64,000 nucleotides of DNA from Ecdyonurus torrentis (lineage: Eukaryota; Arthropoda; Insecta; Ephemeroptera; Heptageniidae). Position 1 is the stretch's first letter. Every line of letters starts with the position of its first letter. The stretch is from assembly GCA_949318235.1 (NCBI GenBank), contig OX439129.1:25658595-25722594 (forward strand), given 5' to 3'. This document shows, in pieces, positions 39,373 to 51,607 of the stretch. The translations under genes were made by a program, and so were the position numbers. The notes under the pieces are model-generated. The model did not search any database, was not told the origin of the DNA, and was given only the letters and a program-made list of their open reading frames with translations.

Positions 39373-41365
39373 CTAGCTGGAACCAGATTGCTGCCACGCT
39401 CTATGTCTATTAGTAAGCTCCTCCCAGAAGAACAAGCACAAAATTGTATGAGGCCCAATTCTGAAGTAACAAGGCCCAATACCCTTATAAAAGCCAAGAA
39501 GTCCTTCTGTTCTCCACATCTTAACAAAACAATCAGGAATTCCTTTATAAAGAAGGCCTTTTCCATGAGCATCCACTCCTGGAACAAAATAATAATGAAT
39601 TAATTTACTCTGCAAAAAAAAAAAAAAAAAAAAAAAAAAACTAAATTTTCTACTCATTCAAACATGTCATGCATGAACATATATTTATTTCATGCATCTG
39701 CATGCGTATATTTCATACATATATTTTTTGCATGTGTTGTATATTTTGAATTTTTGTGGTCCTTTTGTATAATGCAATATTAACAATATAAAATGAATTT
39801 GCTTGTAAGTATAGTCTCAAATAAAAAGCTTTAAATGTGCAGTAGTATTGCACATTGAAATTATTGCAACCTATGAATAGGCCATTAAATGTTACCAAAA
39901 CTATATTTCTATAAAATTGAACAATTTTACCTAATAATAGTACAATAATAAAATAAAAAAAATAATAAAAAATAAAAAATGTTAAGAATAAAGCATAGTT
40001 TACTCAAATTAATTTGAAATGTTAAAAATGACAGTGTTAAATAAATAAAGTATTAAAATGTATATATTTATCAATTATAAGCCTATATATATATATATAT
40101 AGGATAGTAGGATAGAAATAGTACGAGAGAAACTAGAGCACTTTGTATTGAAAAGTAATGCAGAGCGAAATTCTCTAATTTTGATAGAATAATGGGAATG
40201 GGATTCAAATTAATTCACTAGTATTGTTACTAGGACGTTTTTTAATGAAAGAAATTAAAAGGATGGGTTATTCTGTGCGAAAACTAGCCATACATACCAA
40301 ATATCGTCACGTAAACTATCTCTCAATCTGGCTGGACGCGTTTCGACCTATCCGTTCCGAATATTGTATATTAATAAAATTAAAATACAATAAAACATCG
40401 CGGGTCTCAGGTTCTCTTCAGCAGCCCATGGTAGTACAATATGCTCACCTATACCGAGCATCACCGCTTGGTACGTGTGGTTCATATCGCACGCCATGTG
40501 AAAATGAGATTTAGTCAGAGCGCTTGCTGAGCAGTGTCCGCCGCACCCCCCTCCCCACATTCCCCAATGCAGAGAAGGAAGCAGCCGCGACCACTACCCC
40601 GCAAGACGACACCTGTTTCGTGATACATACTTGTATGTTTGGCGAGTCTTTGCACAGAGAGGAGAGGAAAAAATAAAAGATGATAGAGGTTAGAGATAGA
40701 AATAAAATGCAACCAAATGTTGCATTTTTTGTATGCACTTACGTAGCTTTCGCTCTGGCATATAACTCGAATAGAATGTGAAAAATATTATTTACAAAGG
40801 AAAAAAATCGACATTGCGATAAATATAAATATATGAAAAAACCATCGCGGTTAATGCTACTAATCAATAGGATAGAAATAGTACGAGAGAAACTAGAGCA
40901 CTTTGTATTGAAAAGTAATGCAGAGCGAAATTCTCTAATTTTGATAGAATAATGGGAATGGGATTCAAATTAATTCACTAGTATTGTTACTAGGACGTTT
41001 CTTTCATTAAAAAACGTCCTAGTAACAATACTAGTGAATTAATTTGAATCCCATTCCCATTATTCTATCAAAATTAGAGAATTTCGCTCTGCATTACTTT
41101 TCAATACAAAGTGCTCTAGTTTCTCTCGTACTATTTCTATCCTATTGATTAGTAGCATTAACCGCGATGGTTTTTTCATATATTTATATATATAGGATAG
41201 GCCCTATATATATAAAAAAAAAACACTGAAAAGAAATCGCACTTCATAGTAAAAAAAATAGATGAACTAATTGTAATTAAAATTTTCTAATCAAATTGTG
41301 TAAACGGGTTTGAAACATTACAGTATATGTCTTATCCTAAAAGAAAATATTTTAACCATGCAGCC

Positions 41366-41411
<46 letters not shown>

Positions 41412-42742
41412 GCTTGCATTTAGTGCCAGTTGCACAAAAATATATACCACTAATTTGGACACCTCACTATCTAGTCAAGGTGAATTTGTATACATTACCT
41501 TGATTGTATAGTCTTGTTGATACAACATCAAATGGAGTAAAGAAAAATATAACTGCAACACTGCTAATCATACTTGCGGCTACTGTATTAATTCGAGCAT
41601 TCTCAGAGATGAGCTAAAAAACGATACATATATATATCAAAATCAAAATACAAAAATGCAGGACACTTCATTTTCTTTATGAAATTTACTGATAATAATT
41701 CAAAATTATTTAAATCATTGCATTATTGCATTACCAAAAGTTACTGGCTGAGGAAGGGGAAAGATAGAAATAATAATTGATTAACATTCACCTTAGTAGC
41801 TTTGAAGTATTCAAGGCAGAGTGCAAAGGACGAAAGCTGAGCTGCAGAGCCAACAGCAGCCCGAGGAAGTGCGCTAACAACACCTCTCCACAATCCACTG
41901 ACTCCATATTGTTTGTAGATAGAGTTAAGGGCAGACACTGTGCCTCGGTGATTGTGTTGGTGACCTACAGCAACTTCACGAGCAGCCTGAGACTGGAGAT
42001 GAGTTTTTACCTTCAAATAAATACATCATTGAATCCAAATGATAATTAAAAAGATTTGATAGGAAGAAAATATTATTTTGAACAATTGAAGAAACAATTA
42101 GCTGACATGGACCCTTTGTGACAGCCACAGAAATAATAAATTTCTGGCCATTTCTAACCTAAGCCAAAATTAATTGCACAATACATATTTCTGTGCCATA
42201 CTATTTTCATTTGGATATTCAAAACTACACTAAAATTAATAAAAGTTGATAAGCTGCAAAATTAGACCAATGTAGTCTTAATATTCATGATAAAAAATAA
42301 AAATACATAATATATGGATAAACTATAAATAATGTATGGATGCAGTAGGTATAATCAAATGTCTCACCAAGTAAAGCGGACTGCCAGCTACAGCTCCCAT
42401 AATCCCTGCTAGAGCACCAAACACAACACTTCGTGATAGTGTGGTTTTCCCACTCTCGTCTGCAGTCCATCCACGCAGCTCAGCGAAACGATAAGCACCA
42501 AGACGTATACCATTTAACAAAAGTTGGTGCCACAAAGATGGTACAAGTCCTTTTTGTAAAGCAAGGAGTCCGTCTGTCCTAGCAATTGTATAAAACGAGT
42601 GCACTACATTGCGGTAATGCACTGTGTATTGACCTTTTGATTGTAACTCTCCTTGTAATTGCATACGAATTTTAGCTACATCTAAAGGATTTGTTATAAC
42701 ACATGCACCCATGGCAGCAACCCCTCCGAGCAAAAATTCCAT
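39373..42742 (-). CDS. SLC25A35: Mitochondrial carrier, SLC25A34/35-like, array copy 3
   Basis: Exons 42742-42368, 42010-41792, 41613-41499 and 39578-39373 join to 304 aa. Signatures: [26 protein letters not shown] and [13 protein letters not shown]. The sixth-helix region reads [21 protein letters not shown], with Pro-Cys replacing the Ala-Ser of the other copies. Exon sizes and phases equal those of its neighbours. Intron 1 ends in an unusual AAG acceptor (TTGAAG). Intron 3 is 1.9 kb, the longest in the array, because it contains a Penelope-like insertion with a hammerhead ribozyme in sense orientation; cleavage there would cut the primary transcript before exon 4. No frame damage is seen. 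Substrate unknown. Confidence 0.9.
40090..41195. mobile_element. Penelope-like element derivative, copy 7, with three copies of one end
   Basis: A block of about 140 bases beginning AGGATAGAAATAGTACGAGA occurs directly at 40111 and 40867 and inverted at about 41005-41150. AAACCATCGCGGTTAATGCT bounds the 40867 copy (about 40839) and, inverted, the right end (about 41150-41172). The last two copies form a hairpin with centre near 41005. Between the direct copies lie about 600 bases with the hammerhead ribozyme and a GC-richer stretch (40480-40620). This arrangement resembles Penelope tandem/inverted termini. Confidence 0.75.
40329..40427 (-). ncRNA. Type I hammerhead ribozyme (retroelement type, tiny helix III)
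   Basis: All conserved core positions are present on the minus strand: CTGAAGA at 40421-40415 and GAAA at 40344-40341. Helix II pairs G40414-C40345 and ACCT 40412-40409 with AGGT 40349-40346, with one bulged A (40413), then G40408-U40350. Helix III is A40341-C40340 with G40337-U40336, closed by a 2-base loop. The cleavage triplet GUC ends at 40335. Helix I pairs GGCTG (40426-40422) with CAGCC (40334-40330), five Watson-Crick pairs. The 5' and 3' ends open through helix I, so this is type I. A helix III this short is characteristic of hammerheads in Penelope-like elements and retrozymes, where dimers are thought to be the active form. It is in sense within intron 3 of carrier copy 3. Confidence 0.85.
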
Positions 42743-44081
42743 TATTTTATATAATTTAGAAAACTTTTATTTTTCCTCTAGTTAAAAACCTAGCATTTTT
42801 GTATTGCAGTATACATGAGAAAATTACTGTCCCCAGATAAGATAGTAAATAGTAATGATAAAGAAGTGCTATAACAAGAGAGAGAGAGAGGGGGGGGGGG
42901 GGGGAGAGGAAGAGACACTTATGTTAAATCAATCATGTTTGTTTTCAATTTCCTGTTCACTTCAGAAAAAAAAAACATAATGTGTGAAAGAAAAATAACC
43001 AATCAAAAACTTTTAAATAAAATGGCAAAATTATAGTGAATAGCTAATTTTCAAAACAACATTCACATACAATGCAAACGCCCCATATTACACAATGTCA
43101 ACAACGTAATGAAAGTTCTTGCTTGAGTATAACCTAATTTAAATGACATAATTTATCACATTGCTTATTGTGAGTTTGTTCCCCTTTCTTTCCTTGCAGC
43201 AGTTCAAGTTGTCAACACAACCAGCTGTTAAGCAAGATTATATGCAAAAATTGTTCAGCAGATGTCACTACTGTCAGAAAATCTTTAAACCCTAAAGTAA
43301 ACCCTTGAACTTTGTACTGACCCCAAAAAGAAAAAGGAATAAAAGAAAAGAAAAGGAAAAAAAAAAAAAAAAAAAACTGCGCATAAAATTAAACATATTT
43401 TTATCACTTTGCATTTTTTTTTAATATATAATAAAACAAAGCAAGAAAGAAAGAAAAGAGTTAACATGCTTCACATTAACACTTTCTTAATATTATATAA
43501 TAAAAAGATTTGATAGTAAAACACATAGAGATTAGGAAACATTGGTGAATGGGAGATAGATATAGATAGCGAATGATAGATAGATGCAGTGGAAGAGAAA
43601 ATATTCTAACCTAGGCCGAAAAGACATTTTTTTTTTAATCATCATATATGTGTTTTACTATCAAATCTTTTTATTATCATACATATCGCATAGTTGATTT
43701 TTCAGCAATATTTACTTTCTTAATATGTGTATACTAACCACAATTTTGTTTTTGTTTTTCCCCAAATATACAAAAAAGAAAGTTAACATATAAAAATAAC
43801 TTTATTACTCTAATACAAAATGTATAATAGCAGGTAGTTATAATAATAATAATAGTTCTGGCCACGAGGTAACTGATTTCCTTTATTTATCTCATTTTGC
43901 CTGTAATATTATTCAATCATACAATCAAGTTTTAATATCATAGGAACACTGCATAGGAGTTAAAATTTTATGACTATTAGGACACAGTAGTTTAGAGGAA
44001 ATAAAATTTTTACTCTATATACATAACAAATCCTATAAAATTAAATTGCAGTTACTTTAAAAAAGGGTTCAAAAATAAATT
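42743..44081. other. Intergenic sequence between carrier copies 3 and 4
   Basis: Contains a GA/poly(G) tract at 42881-42905 and a 179-bp hairpin element at 43498-43676 (separate entry). Otherwise AT-rich with nothing recognised. The copy 3 promoter must lie in the left part. Confidence 0.45.
43498..43676. mobile_element. 179-bp MITE with 29-base inverted ends
   Basis: AAAAAGATTTGATAGTAAAA and CACATA at the left end, the exact complement at the right. The same terminal word (GATTTGATAGTAAAACACAT) appears at 63915-63935, so another copy begins near the window edge. Confidence 0.8.
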
Positions 44082-46709
44082 CTACCTAGATTTAGATTTT
44101 TCCGTCCAGTTATGATGCCAGGTCTTGAGTTCTTCCCAGAATATCAAGCTGAGCATAATATGTGGTCCAAGACGGAAATAACTGGCACCTAAACCTTTGT
44201 AAAAGCCTAGGAATCCTTCAGTTTGCCACATCTTGAAAAAGCAGTCTGGTACACCTTGATAGAGCAGACCTCTTCCATTGGCATCAACACCTGCACAATA
44301 TAGTACAACAATTATATAATAAACATCAGTAATATTATCTGAATTAGAAATACATTCTTCAAATAATTACAATAATTAGTCATTTAAATGGCCTCTTCCT
44401 CTTATAATTATGACAGAAATTAAGTATATTTATTTATTTAGTACAGTATTAAGCACAGTATTTATTTAGTACAGTGTTATTGAGCTTAAATAGTAGTTGA
44501 TATTATTTTTATTATTACTACTATCACTTACATGTATACATACATGTATATATGTATGTAGTCATAAAAATACTGTAAAATTCAATAGTTTTTTTAAAAT
44601 TAAAGTATATATTAAAGATGAAATTTAAAAGAAAATTATAGGGAAAACCAGCAAGAGCATAGTGAGAATAGCATATAGCTAGCTGAAAATCTTGCTAACA
44701 GAGAGATAAAAATTAAAAATCTAACACATTGGATAGCTTTTGGCACTAAGCTCCAAGAGATATGGAACCTTTGTCAGTCTTTACAGACTCAGTTGGAAAC
44801 TACAAATCGATGGCTCCGCGGAAAACTGAACTATCTATAGTCTCCGCGCACCTCAAATTTGGAACATCTGCGCTCTCCGCCTCTCCTAAATTTGAAGCAT
44901 CTCTTACCTGCGCTTCATTACAGATGCTTCAAATTTGGGAGAGGCGGAGAGCGCAGATGTTCCAAATTTGAGGCGCGCGGAGACTATAGATAGTTCAGTT
45001 TTCCGCGGAGCCATCGAAATGATGATGCTGTGGAGTTTGGAGAATTTTTTTTTCTTACTTTTTTTTTTTTTTTTTTTTTTTCTTTCAAATTTATTATACC
45101 TAGCCATGATGGTTTATTTTCTTCCATATCTCAAAGTATATATTAATTAAGTTTTGTAAGTGGCTGCTATGAGGAGATTACCTTGGTTATACAGTCTTGT
45201 AGATACCACATCAAAGGGAGTCATGAGCACAGCAACAGCAATACTGCTAACCATGCTGGCAACTACAATGTTGAGCTGAGTACTTTCTGAGATAATCTGT
45301 TGATAATAAAAAAAGTTCATTAATATTAAGGTATCATAACAAATCCATTACTTTTAAACAAATGATAATAAAAGCATTTGTTGAAATAAGATTTCATTGT
45401 GATATGCAGAATATCTTTTATAGGGTATATAATGTCAACCTAATCTAAACTTCATTATTATTATTATCAATCATTATCATCATAAATTTCATTCATAATT
45501 GATAACATCTTTTATTATTATTATTATTACAACTTCTATAATATTTTAATCAATTTTTTTATACCTTTAAAAATAATATTAATACTTTAAAGATTGCTAG
45601 TATGTATCTATTTCTTTTTTTTTTTATCCCCACATAAATATATATAGGTAAAATATAATACCATAGATACAAGATTTGTTATCTTATGTTGAAATAGCAC
45701 ACGATAAAATCATGCATTTCAAATGTATTTGGTGTATAAGAGTATGGAAGGTGCTACCAAGTTAGTCCATATTTTGGAACATACCTATATGTAACTAAAA
45801 CTGTTTATAAAATGTGCCCCCAGATCATTTACTTAAAATGTACAACATTAATTTTAATTAAACAAGTAATCATTATACAAAGCATGCGGGTTATTTTTCT
45901 TTTTATGGTAAGCCCACATGGTATATATATATATATATTTTTTTTTGTATTAAATTTTATACCTTGGTTTCTTCTAGCTTTTCTCTGCAAGTTGCAAATG
46001 TTGACAGCTGTGCTGCAGAGCCAACTGCAATTCGAGGGACGGAACCACTGGCGCCTCGCCAAAGTCCTGTCACACCATGGCGTGTGTAGATTGCATACAA
46101 AGCAGAGACTGTGCCTTGGTGATTGTGCTGGTGACCAACAGCAACTTGACTTGCAGCTTGAGACTGCAAGTGCGTCTTTACCTGAAAATTAAGTTGTTGT
46201 TGTTAGTACTACTAATCAGCATTAATTATATGTCTTAATCCTACTGTTAAAAAAATAAATTATAATAAGCCTATATAATATAATTACAGACACGTATTGG
46301 AAAGGCAAAAAAAAAAAAAAAAAAAAAAACTTACCAAATAGAGTGGACTGCCACTCAGAGCTCCCATCGCTCCAGTCACAGCACCAACAAAAATACTCCT
46401 TGGAAGTGTAGTTGCACCTTTTTCATCTTTGGTCCATCCTCTAAGTTCTGCAAAGTGATAGGCTCCTAACCGAACTCCGTTCATACATAACTGATACCAT
46501 AGGCCAGGTACAAGACCTTTTTGCAGAGCAAGTAACCCATCTGCGCGTGCCACTGCATAAAATGCATGGAGCACATTTCGATAATGCACTGTGTAAAGTC
46601 CTCGTGCTTGTAATTCACCTTGCAATTGCATTCTAGTTTTGACAACTTCCAATGGATTTGTAAATAAACACGCACCCACCGCAGCCATACCTCCAAGCAT
46701 GAACTCCAT
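44082..46709 (-). CDS. SLC25A35: Mitochondrial carrier, SLC25A34/35-like, array copy 4 (first in transcription order)
   Basis: Exons 46709-46335, 46181-45963, 45296-45182 and 44290-44082 join to 305 aa. Signatures: [13 protein letters not shown] (Glu variant), [13 protein letters not shown] and [13 protein letters not shown]. The signature loop [18 protein letters not shown] resembles copy 3 more than copies 1 and 2. All donors are GT and acceptors AG, with phases 0, 0 and 1. Intron 3 (0.9 kb) contains a Penelope-like fragment with a nested GC-rich hairpin. The C-terminal tail [11 protein letters not shown] is basic. As the outermost 5' copy it lies nearest the long gene-poor stretch upstream. 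Substrate unknown; inner mitochondrial membrane inferred from the family. Confidence 0.92.
44637..45125. mobile_element. Penelope-like element derivative, copy 8
   Basis: Left end AAAACCAGCAAGAGCATAG, CTTGCTAACAGAGAGAT, CTAACACATTGGATAGC and GAGATATGGAACCTTTGTCA, matching the arm at 6041-6640; right end TATACCTAGCCATGATGGTTTAT. A decayed hammerhead-like core (CTGACAA...CAAAA, minus strand) is recognisable. A separate hairpin is nested at 44808-45018. Confidence 0.65.
44808..45018. mobile_element. 211-bp GC-rich hairpin element
   Basis: Arms of about 100 bases, near-perfect: GATGGCTCCGCGGAAAACTG, ATAGTCTCCGCGC, ATTTGGAACATCTGCGCTCT and their complements. It is much richer in GC than its surroundings and nested in the Penelope-like fragment. 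Confidence 0.8.
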
Positions 46710-47839
46710 TTGTAAATTTTTTTATAAAATATTATGCAGAAATTTTGCAAATACGCGCTTACTCAGGTAAGCATTCACAACAACACTGGAAGAACTTTCA
46801 CAGCTGTCGATGTTTTGAAATAAAGTTTTACACCGTTCAGGTAAGGCTGCGGTGGTAAAGTATTTTTTATGGCTTTCAAACTATAACAAGTATTTTATTA
46901 TTAAACACCATTGAGAGTTTGGTGCGTTACAATTATGATTAGTCCATATGTCCTTGTGACAATATTAACTTATCTGCCCTTTTCACATGCACTTTGCTAG
47001 CCAAATAGTACGTAAATGTTGAGCCACAGCCAGAATAAAAAGTTTATACACCTTATTTTGGAGCGGTGCGGCAGAGCGTTGCGAAGCGTCTATTCTATCT
47101 ATCCACTCAACAACAACGCGAAAGTGACAAGCCCCCAAAGTTTTGCTTGGTCGTGAGTCGCGACGTTGCCATGTACATATTACTTCGATCCTATTGGTTA
47201 ATTATTATCACAACTTGCTAGGATTGGTTATAAAATGAGGGAGGATTTTAAAAACAAATCATAAATTACGACCGTAGTAACACACTATGAGGCGTGTTAA
47301 TTTTTTGGGAAGTCGTTTCAAGGTTAGTTTCCCGCGACAAGCCCGTGCATTTGTGAAGAGTCATTTCAGATTTTTCCTTCGATAATTTAATGAGTATACT
47401 TAGATACATATGTTATTGATGATGACATTCAGCTGCATGGTTCGAACTGATACTGATTTCAGGTCAAATTACGTTTTGTTGTTTATAGAGTTTTTTTTTT
47501 TTTTTTTTTTTTTTTCAAATATCATGCATCTTAGGTTACAATAAGAGTCGAGAAAACGAGTAGATAATCGCGCGTGATTAAAATGTAATGTTTTAAAGTA
47601 TCTTTAATGTAAGGCAAATTCATTGAGAAAATAGTAAACAAATGATAACAAATGCCTATCAAACTATATAGGCAGCAAAAAAAAAAAAAATCGATGATTG
47701 TAAACTATTTTATTATGACCTATTATCTTATCAAATTTGCTCTCTGTGAAATAGTTTGTTTAGCGCTTCAAAAGATGATTAGGTATGCTTACAACTTCAT
47801 ACACTATCAAAAAAGATTTCTCGCTAGTAATTCCTCCGC

Positions 47840-47871
<32 letters not shown>

Positions 47872-50800
47872 AGGTTAAATGTTTGACGTCACAGATCAGG
47901 AACGAAAACTTTCTATACCATAATTTATACAGCGTTCTCATATAATGTTATTGAAATTGTATTATATAATTTATATTTTCTATTATTATTATATAAGCAA
48001 TATAATATTGCAATAAATAATGCTATAGCAGCAGAAAAAAAAGCAATATATGCATACAGCATATGTATATATAATATATTATATATGTATGGCAGGCTAG
48101 TAGATATATAGCTATATATTATTTATGTGTGCATGACAACACAATTAGACGATAAATATAGTTAATCTTTTATTATTATTATTATTTATTTAGAAACGAC
48201 AATAATTAATAATTATGAATCATGCATCTGATCTGATGATTTAATTTCATAAGTTGTAAGCGCATGGATGATTATAATAAGTAATAAAAATCCTCCTACT
48301 GTACTCCAGATGAGGAGATAATTTATAAAGTTCATGTCATGTGCGTGTATTGTGGCAGAGGACGTAAAAGAATGCAGTTATTATAGTGACCATCACTTTA
48401 ATATGCGCTCCGCTGCATCTCGTCATCAAAACAATAATAATAATAAAGGCAAGGACAATTCAATTGATAATACAAATAGATAGATAAATATCGAAGTTCA
48501 AGTATTTTTACTCACGTGAGATGATACTAAAGCTCATTATAATAATAATTAGTGATCTCGTTTATCACGGGAAAAAAAATTAATAAATTATTTTGTAAAT
48601 TATTCTTATATTCTCTACATAAAAACATAAAAATACGATATTGCTGCGCATTTTATTAATCATTGTGTTGTATAAATGGAATCAAATTTTCATTTTTAAT
48701 GGTGAAAAGTAACTTTGCTATCCAGCAAACATTTTATTTTTATGAGCAAACATATACAGCGCAACTATATATATTTTTTTCTTTTTCTTTTACTTCTTCC
48801 ATATGAACTTAACTTAATTTTAACTTTTATGTAATAATGAAGCTTTAAAAGTTTAAAAATATTACAAAGAGGATAAAAAAACAATACCGTCCCGCTATCG
48901 TTTTTATAATCGTTACAATTTCAAATATAATTTAATTTGCAGTAGTTTGAGAATCATTGAGAGTAAAATAACAGAGAAGAAACTACATGATACGAAGCTC
49001 AGAGTATAAGATGAAGAAAGATCCTTGAACTAGGACACAAAACAGGCTATCGAGAATGGAAGGTGATTAGTGACGTCAGAACATGCCCAGTATAGCCAGT
49101 CATGACGACTTGAATATTTTATTTTGTATAATAAACCCTTCCGCAAAACAAGCGCTGTAATATAATATGTATATAAAAAAAAGGTAATACGTAAGAAAAG
49201 AGAGCATGTTAACTTATCGCGACCTTCACGAAAATAAACGCCCAGAAATATATAAGAAAATCAAGTTTACAACTTTTATGTTGCAAACGCAATAACACAA
49301 CGTTTTGTTTCATTGGAGATTATCAGTTTAAGAAATTCTTAAAAAATCTCTATGGCTTAAAACACGTAAAAGTATGTCTAGTATTTCTCATTTAATTTTC
49401 TCCAAAATCGGTGGAGTAGTTTTCTCAAAAATCGCATAAAAAGTGTTTTTCCCCATAAGCGTAATGTTAAATTAGGGGACCCTTAGCCTTAGCTTTCCCC
49501 GCGTCTCCCCGCGCGCTAAACTGATAAGCTCCATTAAAAGTCAATATTATAACAGCCAAACACAAATTTTATTTTTAAATTTAAGACTTAAATTTTCAGT
49601 TAATTAACAAGGGCAACGAAAGTACTATAATCTAAAAGAAAATATTACACAAAATGTTTTAAGTATAAATGCGTGAATATACCAAATAACGCAATCAATT
49701 TAAATATCCTGAATTAAAACTATTGAAACTAACAAGCTCTACAGCCTACTGCTTACTGGCTTGTTCAAACGTTGCAACATATTATTCCAATGTGCATATT
49801 TAAATATTTATAAATACAAGTCTTGCAAAAGTGGGTTTGGTAAAAAAAATAAAATAATAATATATACTTCAGAGTACAGAACAGAACAATACCAACAATA
49901 TGCTACAGAAACGACTTTGAGTTCCTAATTCCTATAATTGATTTCAAATATTTTCTTAAGGGGAATGAGGCAGTTATAACTCGAATTACCCCCGTAAGTT
50001 ATACAACGCACTTAATCACTAGTATTTACTGCGTAAGCTAACTGAGCCTCAAAGCTATTAATGTTTTCCTAAATTTCAACCAATTTGGTCAAATATTATA
50101 TTTTTCATACAAATAACTTAAAGTTCAAGAAAACGATAACTTGGAAGGTTTTAGGAAGCCAATAAAAATTTCAATATATTATACTGTATCTATATAACAC
50201 TAACTAACGAGTTCATTCATTAACGAGTTGCTTCATTTCCCCGTAATAAAGCATGATAAGCCAAGAAAGAAACACAAAGTCGTCTCCTACATGGCACTTT
50301 GTTAATATTGTTGGGCTCCGAGTTTGTTTACATACTATTTATTAATAAAACCCACATTTATATACAAGTAATCTATTTTGCATATATGCATCTAATTTAA
50401 TGCGTTTTATTATATATTGCATGCAATTAAATTGAATGTACGTTTCAAATATTGTACCCCGTGTACAAGCCATAAAACGCATCATAAATTATTAGTTTCT
50501 CTTTATTTCATGAAGAATTTATAAAAACCCTTAAACGCATAACAAGACAAATGCAGACACGATGGTTCGGGATTATCTATTACGCTCTCCCCTTTTGCGC
50601 GTGTAGCCAATATTGGCTTTATTTTACTCCACCCCCTTGTTTATCGAATTGTTGCCGTGACAACTGTACAAACTATATCGCGGAGCTTGCGCTAACTCTC
50701 TGTCTCATGAAATTTTAGAGATTAACATCAAAATTTTAAGTTCATCGTCCGATTTACATAACATTACATTATATTATTTAAATAACTATTTATTGTGCAA

Positions 50801-51073
50801 GTGGTACGGCAGTAAGATGTATTTTTATATCGTGCTATTTTCGAGTACTCATATATGAACTAAATCAACTTTGAGTGAACTAATTTTACTGTTATTATCT
50901 AAGTTCGTGACTATTGGTAATCATATTTTTTACTTCCGGTCATTGGAAATATAGTATTTTATTATTATTATTTTACATAATAAAATTTCAAACATTTTAA
51001 ATTCCGCATTGTAATCAAACTAGTAATAATAAATAAATAAATAAATGCGTGATAAGAAGTATAATGAGGTAGC
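46710..51073. other. Gene-poor AT-rich stretch
   Basis: About 4.4 kb. The part nearest carrier copy 4 (46980-47350) is less AT-rich with several CG dinucleotides and probably contains that gene's promoter. Poly(T) runs lie at 47491-47515 and 47841-47870. No conserved coding sequence, RNA gene or structured repeat was recognised. Confidence 0.45.
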
Positions 51074-51607
51074 ATGCTAGAAAAATTCAAATGCTCTACT
51101 CCGTGGCCTCTTAGTCGTTTTGTCCGACGCCAAGAAGTAAGCAACCCACGCGAGTCTGCAGTTCCTCGAGTGACTGACTTGTCACCTTATCCTCCCTTGC
51201 CGGCCATCGGGAGTCGACAAAATAGTGGTTTGGAGGCGGTCTCGGAAACGCCTCCAAGTAGTGCTGATGATCCTAACCCTACGCAAGTTCCTCCACCATT
51301 AATTCGGCAAGATACATATGTCGTGTGCAACCCTTTAGTTGTTAAAGGTCCTAAACCAAAGCGAAAGTTCAAGCGCGGTGAAGCATGGGGAGGAAAGAGA
51401 GGTCCGCAAACACCAAAACACACCACAGGAGGCACGTTTTTTACTATCTCAGTAGATGATCCATCAGAATCAACTTTAAATGACAGTGAACAAGAAAGAT
51501 GGTTAAAGGAATATAACTCTAATAACTTAAAGAAAGTATCTGGCAATATAAAAAATAATAGTGCTCGAAATAAAGCAAACGCTCAAGCATATTGGCTTGA
51601 ATGCTAG
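51074..51607 (+). CDS. Hypothetical protein, 177 aa, not recognised
   Basis: A single open frame from ATG 51074 to TAG at 51605-51607. The coding look is supported by balanced codon use, GC clearly above the flanks and a low-AT protein composition. The middle (about 35-90) is rich in Pro and Ser (PYPPLP, TPPSSADDPNPTQVPPP). KGPKPKRKFKRGEAWGGKRG at about 92-111 is strongly basic and could bind nucleic acid or act as a nuclear localisation signal. The C-terminal third has an acidic Ser/Asp/Glu patch (SVDDPSESTLNDSEQERWLK) and an Asn-rich tail. No signal peptide, membrane helix or known domain was recognised. AATAAA-like signals follow from about 51640. It could be a lineage-specific disordered regulator; function unknown. 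Confidence 0.55.
   Translation: MLEKFKCSTPWPLSRFVRRQEVSNPRESAVPRVTDLSPYPPLPAIGSRQNSGLEAVSETPPSSADDPNPTQVPPPLIRQDTYVVCNPLVVKGPKPKRKFKRGEAWGGKRGPQTPKHTTGGTFFTISVDDPSESTLNDSEQERWLKEYNSNNLKKVSGNIKNNSARNKANAQAYWLEC

Noticed and set aside
45812..46192. 126-codon + strand frame overlapping exon 2 of carrier copy 4
   Set aside because: Antisense shadow of a conserved exon; the minus frame is the real one.
47430..47460. GGTTCGAAC resembling a tRNA T-arm
   Set aside because: No acceptor, D or anticodon arms can be formed around it.
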